Made by a program: the position numbers and the translations under genes
In this document: positions 33,830 to 42,534 of the stretch, piece after piece
Numbering within the stretch: the first letter of the stretch is position 1
Layout of the letters: each line of letters begins with the position of its first letter
Assembly: GCA_052032335.1 (NCBI GenBank)
Contig: JBPEWV010000182.1
Location: 1-50,027, forward strand
Reading direction: 5' to 3'
DNA from: Pleionea sp052032335
GTDB lineage: Bacteria; Pseudomonadota; Gammaproteobacteria; Enterobacterales; Kangiellaceae
DNA length: 50,027 bases
The notes under the pieces: generated by a model
Told to the model about the DNA's origin: nothing
Database searches by the model: none
What the model saw: only the letters and a program-made list of their open reading frames with translations

Positions 33830-36118
33830 GTGCGTTACTTTTTAAGTTTTTTTATTGCCATTGCCAGTAGCCTTGTCTTTTCCGCTCCTGTTGAACTCAC
33901 GGAGCCGAAATCACGGGCTGTCGGTGCTCATTTTCAATGGCAACAGCCCGACTCACCTCGTTCGATAGAATTCATTGCAACTCACACCGAATCCTGGAGG
34001 CCCTTAAACAATGGCGACACCTCCTTCGGCATGGTGGGAGAGGCTTATTGGTTTCAATTACAGCTGATTAACCGCACTGATGAGCCAGACTGGTTGTTTC
34101 AATTTGATAACAACACCTTACAGATGATCGACGTTTGGGTATTTTATTCCGACGGGCGAAAGCAACAAAGGTTAGTGGGTGCAAATTATCCGACTGACAC
34201 TGGAAGACAGTATTGGCTACCCAAGCTGAATTTTGCATTGGAGTTGCCGAAAGATCAGATGGTAACTCTGTACTTCAGAGTCGATCAAAAAGCATTTCTT
34301 GATGTTGCTTCTAAAATAACTCCGGTGACTCAGGGGTTGGTGAGCAATTTGCAACAATTTGGCGTCGATACCTTTTTCTTTGGCCTAATTTCTATTTTGA
34401 TTGTTTATCATCTGTTGTTGTTTTTGGGAACACGAGAATCGTTTTATTTAATGTACACCCTGTTTATTGCGTCGGCACTGCTGATGTTGCTATTTGTTGA
34501 AGGGTACCTTTATTTGTTTTTTGATGAATCCATAGCGCTGACCTTTCCCATTGGACAAAGCTCAATCATTCTGATGTCGACCGCCAGTTTATGGTTTCTA
34601 TTGTCTTTCTTTGAAACTCGAAAAACTTTGCCATGGGCGAACCAGATAGGCCTCGGCGTAGCGCTGTTCGCTGGACTAATTATCGCATTGCGGTTGTTTA
34701 TAGACGGTGATGTGTTTATTTTCGTTTCCAGTCTTTTCATGCTTTTTAACAGCGTGCTGATATTGTTCCTGTCTTTCTGGTTATTCTGGAAGCACAAAAT
34801 ACGCTTTGCTATTTATTACTTATTGGGCTGGTCAATTTGGATTCTTTGGGGGATCTACCTGGTGCTCGGGGCTTTAAAGATTCTTCCCGTGTCGTTAGCC
34901 GATAGTTGGCTTGGTTTTAAAATTTCACTGGTGATTCAGTTTTTATTCTTTGCCTGGTTACTGTCGTTACGGGTTGCAGATTTGCGTAAGAAAGCGCAGT
35001 TTGCCGAGGCTAAAAATACCGCAAAGGGTGAATTGTTAGCGCGCGTCAGTCATGAGTTACGAACACCGTTAAACGGAATTGTTGGTATTTCAGATATGTT
35101 GGCGCCGAACATTGTCAACGATTACGATAAAAAGTTGTTGGGTTTATTGAAAGGAAGTTGCCAATCGCTGGTCAGCATTGTCAATGATCTGCTTGAAGTT
35201 TCCCGTTTAAACAATAACGAAATTCAGTTGAAAAACGAGCCGGTAAAACTCAAACAGTTTATCAACGATTTGTGGTACATCTTTGAGTTGCAAATAAAAG
35301 AAAAGGGGCTGACTCCAACGTTAGTATTGTCGGAAGGATTGCCGGACTATGTGTTAGTCGATCCATTACGTTTAAAACAGGTGTTAACAAATTTACTGGG
35401 TAACAGCTGTAAATTTACTGAGCAGGGCGAGATTACACTGACCGTTGATCACTCCAATAATTCGCTAAATATATCAGTTCAAGACACCGGACGAGGGATT
35501 CCGGGAAAAGATCTCGGTCGTATTTTTGAACCATTTGAACAGCTCGCTAAAAATGATGAAGAGCTTCAAACAGGAACTGGCCTGGGATTACACATTACTC
35601 GCGAAATCATCCAAAAAATGGGCGGCGAAATTTCTGTAGAATCTACGCCGCAAAAAGGCTCGTTGTTTTTCTTTAGCATTCCAGCCTTGTCCACTGAAAG
35701 CCCAACCCTTTCGGATGATGAGCCTAACGAAACGATGCCGACACTGAATATCCTGGTCGCTGAAGACAATTCATTAAACTTTCTGGTATTGGAAAATCTT
35801 CTAAAAAAACTGGGGCATCGGGTTAAACATGCTGAAAACGGCGTGCAAGCGTTAGAGTGGTATGAAAGACATCACGAGGAATGCGATGTTATTTTAATGG
35901 ATTGTGAAATGCCATTTATGGATGGTTACACTGCGGCGAAAAAAATAAGGGATTTGGAGCAGCGGTTAAAACTCAAATACACTCCGATCTTAGCGGTAAC
36001 CGCGCATGTGTTTGAAGAGCATTATCAAAAAATCACCAGTGCCGGTATGGATGCGCAAATCAATAAACCTTTCGATGAACAGGAAATTGCTGAGGTCTTA
36101 TCGGATTTCGCGAAATGA
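33830..36118 (+). CDS. Hybrid histidine kinase, 7TMR-DISM sensor plus receiver
   Basis: A sensor kinase with signal peptide (about 1-18), a periplasmic 7TMR-DISM-extracellular beta domain (about 25-160), seven membrane segments (about 180-380), HisKA with phospho-acceptor H408 (VSHELRTPLNG), an HATPase domain (NLLGNSCKF, DTGRGIPG, GTGLGLH) and a C-terminal receiver with phosphorylation site D691 (LMDCEMPFMDG). I chose GTG at 33830 because GGAAG lies just upstream and the product then starts with a clean signal peptide; an in-frame TTG at 33764 would add 22 residues. Its partner regulator or phosphotransfer protein is not in the window. It ends one base before the convergent rlmI stop. Confidence 0.9.
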   Translation: MRYFLSFFIAIASSLVFSAPVELTEPKSRAVGAHFQWQQPDSPRSIEFIATHTESWRPLNNGDTSFGMVGEAYWFQLQLINRTDEPDWLFQFDNNTLQMIDVWVFYSDGRKQQRLVGANYPTDTGRQYWLPKLNFALELPKDQMVTLYFRVDQKAFLDVASKITPVTQGLVSNLQQFGVDTFFFGLISILIVYHLLLFLGTRESFYLMYTLFIASALLMLLFVEGYLYLFFDESIALTFPIGQSSIILMSTASLWFLLSFFETRKTLPWANQIGLGVALFAGLIIALRLFIDGDVFIFVSSLFMLFNSVLILFLSFWLFWKHKIRFAIYYLLGWSIWILWGIYLVLGALKILPVSLADSWLGFKISLVIQFLFFAWLLSLRVADLRKKAQFAEAKNTAKGELLARVSHELRTPLNGIVGISDMLAPNIVNDYDKKLLGLLKGSCQSLVSIVNDLLEVSRLNNNEIQLKNEPVKLKQFINDLWYIFELQIKEKGLTPTLVLSEGLPDYVLVDPLRLKQVLTNLLGNSCKFTEQGEITLTVDHSNNSLNISVQDTGRGIPGKDLGRIFEPFEQLAKNDEELQTGTGLGLHITREIIQKMGGEISVESTPQKGSLFFFSIPALSTESPTLSDDEPNETMPTLNILVAEDNSLNFLVLENLLKKLGHRVKHAENGVQALEWYERHHEECDVILMDCEMPFMDGYTAAKKIRDLEQRLKLKYTPILAVTAHVFEEHYQKITSAGMDAQINKPFDEQEIAEVLSDFAK

Positions 36119-36119
36119 G

Positions 36120-37313
36120 TTACGCCGACAAGACCCGGGCAATTATGCCTTTGATGTATTCGGTTTCTGGAATGGCAGGGTGGATCGGATGATCCTGTCC
36201 CTGATGACACTGCTCGATAAATTGCACCGTTTTATCGAGATGGCGCCCGGCTCCGCGAATGCAATCTTGAAGCTCGTGTTGTTTCAAATGCATCGAACAA
36301 GAAGCCGATAGCAAAATGCCGTCTTTGTTTAACAGGCGAATGGCCGCTTCATTGACTTTACGATAGGCGTTTAATCCGGCTTTGTGATCTTTTTTCTTTT
36401 TGATAAAGGCTGGCGGATCAACGATGATCACATCAAACCGCTCTTCCTGTTGTTTTAAATCTCGCAGTGCGGTGTGCGCGTCACCTTCGACCAGGGTCAG
36501 TTTGCTGTCGGTTCCATTGAGCTGCGCATTGGCTTCTTGTTCATCGAGCGCTTTGCCCGAGATGTCGATGGACCACAATTCTTCTGCACCATGATTCAGC
36601 ATTTGCAAACCGAAGGCTCCGATATAGCTGAACACGTCGAGCACTCTTTTACCTTCAACGTACTTGGCAATTTGTTGGCGGCTCACCCGGTGATCATAAA
36701 ACCATCCTGTTTTCTGGCCGCTGTGGGGGTGAATAATAAATTGCGTATCGTTTTCTTCGATCTGAACTTGTTCTGGTGTCGTGCCGAACGCTTGCTCAAT
36801 TTCGCCGGGTAATGATTCGGCATGCCGTGCCCGGGTATCGTTTCTGAGTAATATGGATTCGGGTCGAAATACTTTTTCCAGTGCTGCAACGATGTCGTGT
36901 TTCAGTTGTTCCATTCCGGCGGTAGTAATTTGCACCACCAGATGGGGGCCGAATCGGTCAACGATCAATCCGGGTAAACCATCACTTTCTCCATACACTA
37001 AGCGATAAAAGGGTTTGGCAAACAATCGCTCGCGCAACGATTGTGCGATTTTAAAACGATGCACAAACAACGATTTATCCAGCGGACGTTTGTGGTCACG
37101 ATTAACCAGACGGGCACAGAGTAAATTGTTCGGATTGACATAACCTACACCCAACGGTTTGCCTTGAGACGACTCAATGATAACGGCCTGTCCCACCTCA
37201 AACTGCTTTAACGGTGTGACTTGTGTGTTTACCTCGTTGCTGTATATCCACAGGTGGCCGCTTTTAATGCGCTTTTCTTCGTTCTTTTTTAGCTGGAGTT
37301 TAGCTAAGCTCAT
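36120..37313 (-). CDS. rlmI: 23S rRNA (cytosine-1962-C5)-methyltransferase RlmI
   Basis: RlmI uses SAM to methylate C1962 of 23S rRNA. The 397 residues match E. coli (396). An N-terminal PUA domain (about 1-70: LKKNEEKRIKSGHLWIYSNEV) precedes the Rossmann domain with DVFSYIGAFG (SAM motif), DPPAF and the cysteine motif SASCS. It is convergent with the hybrid kinase, with one base between the two stop codons, and divergent from the gcvR-like gene across a 71-base gap. Confidence 0.95.
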   Translation of the reverse strand: MSLAKLQLKKNEEKRIKSGHLWIYSNEVNTQVTPLKQFEVGQAVIIESSQGKPLGVGYVNPNNLLCARLVNRDHKRPLDKSLFVHRFKIAQSLRERLFAKPFYRLVYGESDGLPGLIVDRFGPHLVVQITTAGMEQLKHDIVAALEKVFRPESILLRNDTRARHAESLPGEIEQAFGTTPEQVQIEENDTQFIIHPHSGQKTGWFYDHRVSRQQIAKYVEGKRVLDVFSYIGAFGLQMLNHGAEELWSIDISGKALDEQEANAQLNGTDSKLTLVEGDAHTALRDLKQQEERFDVIIVDPPAFIKKKKDHKAGLNAYRKVNEAAIRLLNKDGILLSASCSMHLKQHELQDCIRGAGRHLDKTVQFIEQCHQGQDHPIHPAIPETEYIKGIIARVLSA

Positions 37314-37384
37314 GAGTTAGGCTCTTAGTAACGGTTTAAATATTCTATCTTGTCTATTGTAACAATGATTAAAGGAAGCTAGCC

Positions 37385-37891
37385 ATGAAAATGAAATTAC
37401 TTATTTCGGTGTTTGGCAATGACCGGCCAGGACTGGTCAAGCGAATCTCCGATGCGGTTAAAAATAATCAAGGAAACTGGCTCGAAAGTCGCCTCTCGCA
37501 CCTGGGTGGTCGCTTCGCCGGACTGATATTGGCCGAATTTGAAAAGGAGCACCTGGACACTGCCGCAAAAGCATTGCAACAGTTAAGCGATCCGCAGTTA
37601 GAGATTCGAACGGAAGCCTCGGTTGAGGCACAGAATGGCGAAACTGTGAAAGTCCAACTGGTGGGCAACGACAAGCCTGGTATCGTTTATGAAATCGCTG
37701 AAGCGCTTAATGGCATTAATGCGAACGTCGAAAAACTGGACAGTCGCATTGAAGCTGCGCCCATGTCGGGTGGCGAATTGTTCAAGGCTCGCCTTACGGT
37801 ATCGTTGCCGCAGGGTGTTAATTTCAGCGACGTCAAAGAACGCCTGGAGTCGATGGCCGACGACTTGATGGTCGATTTGGTGATTGACTGA
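37385..37891 (+). CDS. GcvR-like protein with two ACT domains
   Basis: A 168-residue soluble protein of two ACT domains (about 4-75 and 87-165), opening with the typical ISVFGNDRPGLVKRIS and repeated as VQLVGNDKPGIVYEIA. This is the layout of GcvR, the glycine-cleavage repressor that antagonises GcvA, but GcvR-like proteins without a known target are frequent, and the usual neighbour bcp is absent. The ligand is probably an amino acid. It is followed by DUF502 after 63 bases. Confidence 0.85.
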   Translation: MKMKLLISVFGNDRPGLVKRISDAVKNNQGNWLESRLSHLGGRFAGLILAEFEKEHLDTAAKALQQLSDPQLEIRTEASVEAQNGETVKVQLVGNDKPGIVYEIAEALNGINANVEKLDSRIEAAPMSGGELFKARLTVSLPQGVNFSDVKERLESMADDLMVDLVID

Positions 37892-37954
37892 GCGTAATAA
37901 ATTATTCTGTTTCAAGACTCACTAGACAGATTCTTATAACAAATTAAGGTTGGT

Positions 37955-38563
37955 ATGAGCCGAATAAAAAGTTTTGTCCGTCAGGCACTTATTGGGGGAT
38001 TGCTGGTGGTATTGCCACTGGTGATCCTGATTGTTATTTTTCGATGGGCATTTTATTTTATTACCGACATGATCCAGCCATTAACCAATTGGCTGTCGGG
38101 GCATATTGCAATCCCTGAATTGGTGGCCGATGCACTGGTTGTCGTGTTACTGATAGTCGGCTGCTTTTTGATAGGTACTTTGGTCTCAACTGGGATTGGC
38201 AAATGGTTGCACGCTCGGTTTGATGGCTATTTAACGCGGCTGGCGCCCGGTTATCGTCTGATCAAGGAAATCATCGGTCAGTTTATGGGCGATCCCGAGT
38301 CGTCTCCGTTTTCCAAAGGTGAAGTGGTTCGGGTGAAATTATTCGGCGCAGATTGCCCGACAACGGTAACGGCCATAACCACGTCGCGAAACCCGGACGG
38401 CACCATAACCATTTTCATGCCCACCGGACCCAATCCAACGTCGGGGAACATTTATCACTTACCGCCTGAGCTAGTCGAACCGGTACCGGGCGCGACCGTC
38501 GAATCGATGATGCGTTCGATCATTGCTTGTGGTGCTGGAAGTGATAAGCTATTCAGCAAATAA
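37955..38563 (+). CDS. DUF502 family membrane protein
   Basis: A 202-residue inner-membrane protein of the DUF502 family: two membrane segments (about 13-36 and 55-80), then a soluble beta-rich domain with the family pattern (LAPGYRLIKEIIGQ, FMPTGPNPTSGNIYHL, a late AGATVE-like MMRSIIACG). Function is not established; the family occurs across bacteria and in plants. The ribosome-binding site TTAAGG precedes the ATG. It is on the same strand as the gcvR-like gene. Confidence 0.87.
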   Translation: MSRIKSFVRQALIGGLLVVLPLVILIVIFRWAFYFITDMIQPLTNWLSGHIAIPELVADALVVVLLIVGCFLIGTLVSTGIGKWLHARFDGYLTRLAPGYRLIKEIIGQFMGDPESSPFSKGEVVRVKLFGADCPTTVTAITTSRNPDGTITIFMPTGPNPTSGNIYHLPPELVEPVPGATVESMMRSIIACGAGSDKLFSK

Positions 38564-38698
38564 CGCTTAAAAAATGAACAAAATCACACTCAAAACGTCA
38601 AAATTGCAGTAAACTGGGGTTAATTCACGGAAGATCGCTGGTTTGTCAGGCAAGATACCCCGAAATGAGTGCCAATTGGTGTAACACGAGCTCCTTCC

Positions 38699-39355
38699 AT
38701 GGTTGAAGATATTATTTTAGAAAGTCCTGATAAAGCCACCAGTCAGTTGCTTCCCCCAGCTGACGATGCTCGTCATATCAATTTTGAATACGTTGTAAAA
38801 CCCAAGTTTTCCGCCAATCAATTCCAATATCGCATTTTTAACGATTCGTTTCTTGAAATCGAGAAACGCGATAAACACGGACGAAAGATCGGCCGAACCG
38901 CATTTCATTTGGGATTGCTCGAACCGCAACCGAAAAAACGCCGCAGTACGGCCTGGTTGGTGTTCACCGGAGCTTTGCTAACAGCGGTTGCAGCAGGCGT
39001 CATGGCGGTGTTGTTGAAAGATTGGGCATTGGCTTCAGGTACAGGTGCTTTCAGCATGATGTTGTTTATCGTGCATTATTGCTCTTACCGGGAAGAATCG
39101 TTGTTCTTCTCCCGCTCGGGCAAAGCGCCACTGATAGCGTTGAGTCATCGATGCGGTTGCAAAAAAAGTTTGCAACAGTTTGTTGAGCAATTAAAAAGCC
39201 GCATCGAAAAGAATACCCTGCCAGCATCGTCACAATACTTTGCGGAAGAAACCCGATGGCATCGAACTCTGAATGAGCAGGGCTGGCTCTCCAATGACGA
39301 ATACCAGAAAGCGCGTAACCGGATCATGAAGCAATTCAATCGACGGGCCAGCTAA
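38699..39355 (+). CDS. Two-TM protein of unknown function
   Basis: A 218-residue protein with a soluble N-terminal domain (about 1-80, beta-rich, with QYRIFNDSFLEIEKRDKHGR), two adjacent membrane segments (about 85-106 and 109-128), and a helical C-terminal tail with W and basic residues (WLSNDEYQKARNRIMKQF, a pattern like the short SHOCT-type helices). I do not recognise the family. The ATG at 38699 is chosen; GTG at 38669 is an in-frame alternative. It is convergent with motB, with a 29-base gap. Confidence 0.65.
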   Translation: MVEDIILESPDKATSQLLPPADDARHINFEYVVKPKFSANQFQYRIFNDSFLEIEKRDKHGRKIGRTAFHLGLLEPQPKKRRSTAWLVFTGALLTAVAAGVMAVLLKDWALASGTGAFSMMLFIVHYCSYREESLFFSRSGKAPLIALSHRCGCKKSLQQFVEQLKSRIEKNTLPASSQYFAEETRWHRTLNEQGWLSNDEYQKARNRIMKQFNRRAS

Positions 39356-39384
39356 TTCGACCGAACAGTTGCAACTAAATTGGA

Positions 39385-40098
39385 CTATTCAGGATCGGGC
39401 ATTCTCAATAACATGGCAACACGTCGGTTTTTCTGGCGACCTTGATCGGTGTCGTTCGACGCAATCGGTTTGGTATCGGCGTAACTGATGGCACGAAGCC
39501 GTTCTTGTTCCATACCCTGTGACGCGAGATATTTTACCACGCTGCTGGCTCGTGCCGCGCCCAACTCCCAGTTTGACGGAAATTGACTGGTTTCTATCGG
39601 AATGTTGTCGGTATGGCCTTCGACCAGAATGGTTCCGGCGGCCATTTCAAACACCGGCAATAAATTTGAGAGCACTTCTTGTCCTTGCGGTTTCAATTCG
39701 GCTCTGCCCGAATCAAACAGCATCTTGTCTTCAATTTGTAACGCCACAAATTCATCTTCCAACGACAAAGCAATGTCGTCTCTGAGTTTCAGTGAATCGA
39801 GAACCTGATGTATACGCTCTTGCCAGTGTTGCAAAACAATAGAGCTTCGACCTTCCATTTCGAGCTGTCGTAACGGTTCGATCTCCTCTTGCAGTTCACT
39901 GATGGTTTCTGCCTGAGCTTCAAGTTGATCTTGTGACGACAGTAATTTAAAACTCGACATGGATAACATGACAATAAACATCATAGTTAACAGAATAAAC
40001 ACATCCAGATAGGGCAACAGCCAACTGTCTTCACCGTGTCGGTGAGTTGACTGGGTAAGAAGATGTTCAATCGGATGAAGGTTGTTGCTGTTCTTCAT
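39385..40098 (-). CDS. MotB/PomB-like stator protein (OmpA-like C-terminus)
   Basis: A 237-residue stator B subunit. One membrane segment (about 27-47) carries D32 in LPYLDVF, the same position as the ion-binding aspartate of E. coli MotB. A coiled linker (about 55-80) leads to an OmpA-like peptidoglycan-binding domain with VEGHTDNIPI and NWELGAARASSV. It would anchor a MotA-like subunit to the wall and conduct H+ or Na+. motA is five bases upstream on the same strand. No other flagellar genes are in the window, so it may serve a remote flagellum or a non-flagellar energy-transducing role. Confidence 0.87.
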   Translation of the reverse strand: MKNSNNLHPIEHLLTQSTHRHGEDSWLLPYLDVFILLTMMFIVMLSMSSFKLLSSQDQLEAQAETISELQEEIEPLRQLEMEGRSSIVLQHWQERIHQVLDSLKLRDDIALSLEDEFVALQIEDKMLFDSGRAELKPQGQEVLSNLLPVFEMAAGTILVEGHTDNIPIETSQFPSNWELGAARASSVVKYLASQGMEQERLRAISYADTKPIASNDTDQGRQKNRRVAMLLRMPDPE

Positions 40099-40103
40099 GG
40101 CAA

Positions 40104-40976
40104 TTACCGCTCTTGCGGCTCAATGCGTTGACTGAATTCCCGGTCGGCGTTTCTAACCATCTGCTCCGATCGCAAGCTGGGTTCTTCCAGCTCGTCGAGA
40201 TTAACCGGGTCATGCAACTCGTCTTCGTGTTGCGCAATAAACGATTCGAGCGTTGCGCGAATGAACGACGGCGTACGCCGTTGACTCATTAAAGTGATCC
40301 CTTCCATTACCATGGTCATTAACATCACGCGTTTTTCAGTGCGTCGCTCGAGCTTGGTGGCGATGGGCTTGAAAATCAAATTGGCCATAATTAATCCGTA
40401 AAAGGTAGTGACCAGAGCGATCGCGAGGTTGAATCCGATTTCTGAAAAGTTGCGATTGTCCATAATGCTCAACATATTGATCAAGCCAATTAAGGTGCCG
40501 AGCATGCCAAAGGCCGGGGCGAAACTCGCCATGGACATAAACATTTGGGCTTCGGCTTGTTCCTGCGCTCGAAGCCGGGTTATCCGCCAATGCAACAGAT
40601 CGATGGTGTCTTGCAACGGGGTTTTATCGATCACCAACTGAACCCCGGTTTTTAAAAACGTGTTATTGATGTTTTCGAGGTCGTTTTCAATACCGCGAAT
40701 GTCGTCACGAAACCAGCGGCGAGCCAACATTTCGATTTCGTTAACCTGCTCTTCGGGATTGGGTTGATTGTCGTAGAGTACCAGACCCATCAATTTAAAG
40801 ACGCGAAAAAATTCGCGTCCGGGGTAACTGACCATGGTCGCAGCTAGCGTACCACCGAGTACGATGATAAGACCGGGTAAATTAAGAAAGGCCAGTGGAT
40901 CGATGGCGGTTACCATCACAACAAATCCAACAACCGCAAGACCAATGATAATGCCCAGGATGGTTGAAAAGTTCAC
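40104..40976 (-). CDS. MotA/PomA-like stator protein
   Basis: A 290-residue four-TM stator A subunit. Membrane segments are at about 4-25, 30-50, 150-170 and 185-205, with the conserved proline region APAFGMLGTLIGL and the cytoplasmic FPGREF-like loop (YPGREFFRVF). The motif pattern is closer to sodium-driven PomA than to E. coli MotA. The ribosome-binding site is AAAAGGAA. It is the first gene of the motA-motB pair, divergent from the MATE gene, with an inverted repeat in between. Confidence 0.87.
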   Translation of the reverse strand: MNFSTILGIIIGLAVVGFVVMVTAIDPLAFLNLPGLIIVLGGTLAATMVSYPGREFFRVFKLMGLVLYDNQPNPEEQVNEIEMLARRWFRDDIRGIENDLENINNTFLKTGVQLVIDKTPLQDTIDLLHWRITRLRAQEQAEAQMFMSMASFAPAFGMLGTLIGLINMLSIMDNRNFSEIGFNLAIALVTTFYGLIMANLIFKPIATKLERRTEKRVMLMTMVMEGITLMSQRRTPSFIRATLESFIAQHEDELHDPVNLDELEEPSLRSEQMVRNADREFSQRIEPQER

Positions 40977-41049
40977 AATAATTCCTTTTGACGGGTTTCT
41001 AATGTTTGTATCGGCGCAAAAAATAGCAACTTTAATGTCTCTTTACTTC

Positions 41050-41106
41050 GTCCTCGCGCGTACAGCAGTTAGTGTAGACCATCATCGGCTGCTGGCACAC
41101 GAGGAC
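41050..41106. repeat. Nested inverted repeat between motA and dinF
   Basis: Outer arms GTCCTCG (41050-41056) and CGAGGAC (41100-41106) enclose inner arms CAGCAG (41063-41068) and CTGCTG (41089-41094), with internal spacers of 6 and 5 bases and a 20-base loop. It lies in the divergent gap and reaches the place expected for the -35 of the dinF promoter, so it could be an operator or an RNA hairpin. Confidence 0.6.
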
Positions 41107-41120
41107 AGTGTATTTTCACG

Positions 41121-41129
41121 TGATATACT
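41121..41129 (+). promoter_or_regulatory. Extended -10 promoter of the MATE gene
   Basis: TGATATACT at 41121-41129 fits the extended -10 form TGnTATACT. It predicts a start near 41136, so the GTG at 41108 cannot be used and the ATG at 41204 (or TTG at 41165) is favoured. Confidence 0.5.
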
Positions 41130-41203
41130 TGCGCGCACTTTTGCCAGTTAGCGAGCCTGCTCTTTTGTCGACACAACTGACCCAATATCTGAACGACCGA
41201 TCG

Positions 41204-42508
41204 ATGCACAAGCGCACCTTTGCTCTGGCGATCCCTATGATTTTGTCGAATTTGACGGTGCCCATTACCGGTCTGGTCGACACTGCCGTCATTGGCCATC
41301 TGGATCATGCGCATTATCTGGGCGCAACGGCAATCGGCAGTTTGATCATTACCATGATCATGTGGGCGATGGGTTTTCTACGCATGAGCACTACCGGTGT
41401 AACGGCGCAGGCGTTTGGTTCTGAAGACGGCTACGCAGTTAGACAGTCGTTGTTTAATGCTGTGCTGCTGGCCTTGGGAATCTCGGCATTGGTGCTGATT
41501 CTGCAAGGTCATCTATGGCAATTGGCCATGGCCTTTATGGGTGCTAGCGAAGCCGTGTATCAATACGCCACCCTGTATTTCGACATTCGAATTTGGGCGA
41601 TTCCTGCATTGCTGTTGCGCTATGTGTTTGTCGGTTGGCTGCTCGGTATGCAAAACGCCCGAGTGCCGCTGTTAATCTTGCTGATCAGTAATCTGGTGAA
41701 CATTGGGTTGGATATTCTGTTCGTTGTGTATTGGGACATGGGGGTCGCGGGGGCTGCCTGGGCCAGTTTGATTGCTGACTATTGCGGATTAGCGATCGGT
41801 ATCTGGGCCATTTATCGAACACTTAAAAAAGTCGCACCGAATAAAAATCGTAAGCCACTGTTTGAAAAACAGGCGTTTAAACGATTGTTGGGATTAAACC
41901 GGGATATTTTTATTCGAACACTGGCACTGGAGTCGGTGTTTTACATTCAAACCTCGGTTGGCGCCAGCCTTGGCGATACCGTGTTGGCAGCCAACGCCGT
42001 TTTAATGAACTTTGTGATGATTATGGCGCACGGGCTTGATGGCTTTGCCAATGCCGTGGAAGCGCTGGCCGGTAAAGCTTTCGGGAAAAATCAACGACAA
42101 GATTTTCTGAAGGCCATTGTCACGTCCGGATTCTGGTCGTTCGTTTGCAGTCTGAGTTTTACGGTGGTTTACTGGATCGCGGGCGCCCATATGATTGATC
42201 TTATGACCAGTATCGACAGTGTGCGACAAACCGCGGCGGTTTACTTACCCTATTTAATATTTATTCCATTGATTGCGGTCTGGAGTTATTGGCTCGATGG
42301 GGTATTTATCGGCATTACCCGGATGACGGAAATGCGCAACAGTATGCTGGTCGCGGTATTATTTGTTTTTATTCCGGTAATGTTTTCAGTAAAATTGATT
42401 GGCAATCATGGCGTGTGGTTGGCCTTTTATTGTTTTATGTTTATGCGAGCCGCTGGGCTTGCGTTTTATTTTTACAAGCTTGATAAACATCGCGATCTTT
42501 GTACCTGA
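41204..42508 (+). CDS. dinF: MATE-family efflux transporter, DinF type
   Basis: A 12-TM MATE exporter, 434 residues from the ATG at 41204. The N-terminus LAIPMILSNLTVPITGLVDTA-like region (read in pieces) and LRMSTTGVTAQAFG match E. coli DinF. DinF exports oxidants, drugs or bile-type compounds with H+ or Na+ antiport. Start alternatives are TTG at 41165 and GTG at 41108; the extended -10 at 41121 argues against the last. No LexA box was recognised upstream, unlike E. coli, where dinF follows lexA. The sodium channel gene follows 26 bases later. Confidence 0.88.
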   Translation: MHKRTFALAIPMILSNLTVPITGLVDTAVIGHLDHAHYLGATAIGSLIITMIMWAMGFLRMSTTGVTAQAFGSEDGYAVRQSLFNAVLLALGISALVLILQGHLWQLAMAFMGASEAVYQYATLYFDIRIWAIPALLLRYVFVGWLLGMQNARVPLLILLISNLVNIGLDILFVVYWDMGVAGAAWASLIADYCGLAIGIWAIYRTLKKVAPNKNRKPLFEKQAFKRLLGLNRDIFIRTLALESVFYIQTSVGASLGDTVLAANAVLMNFVMIMAHGLDGFANAVEALAGKAFGKNQRQDFLKAIVTSGFWSFVCSLSFTVVYWIAGAHMIDLMTSIDSVRQTAAVYLPYLIFIPLIAVWSYWLDGVFIGITRMTEMRNSMLVAVLFVFIPVMFSVKLIGNHGVWLAFYCFMFMRAAGLAFYFYKLDKHRDLCT

Positions 42509-42534
42509 AGTAGATAGGCGACCTGGAAATTTAA

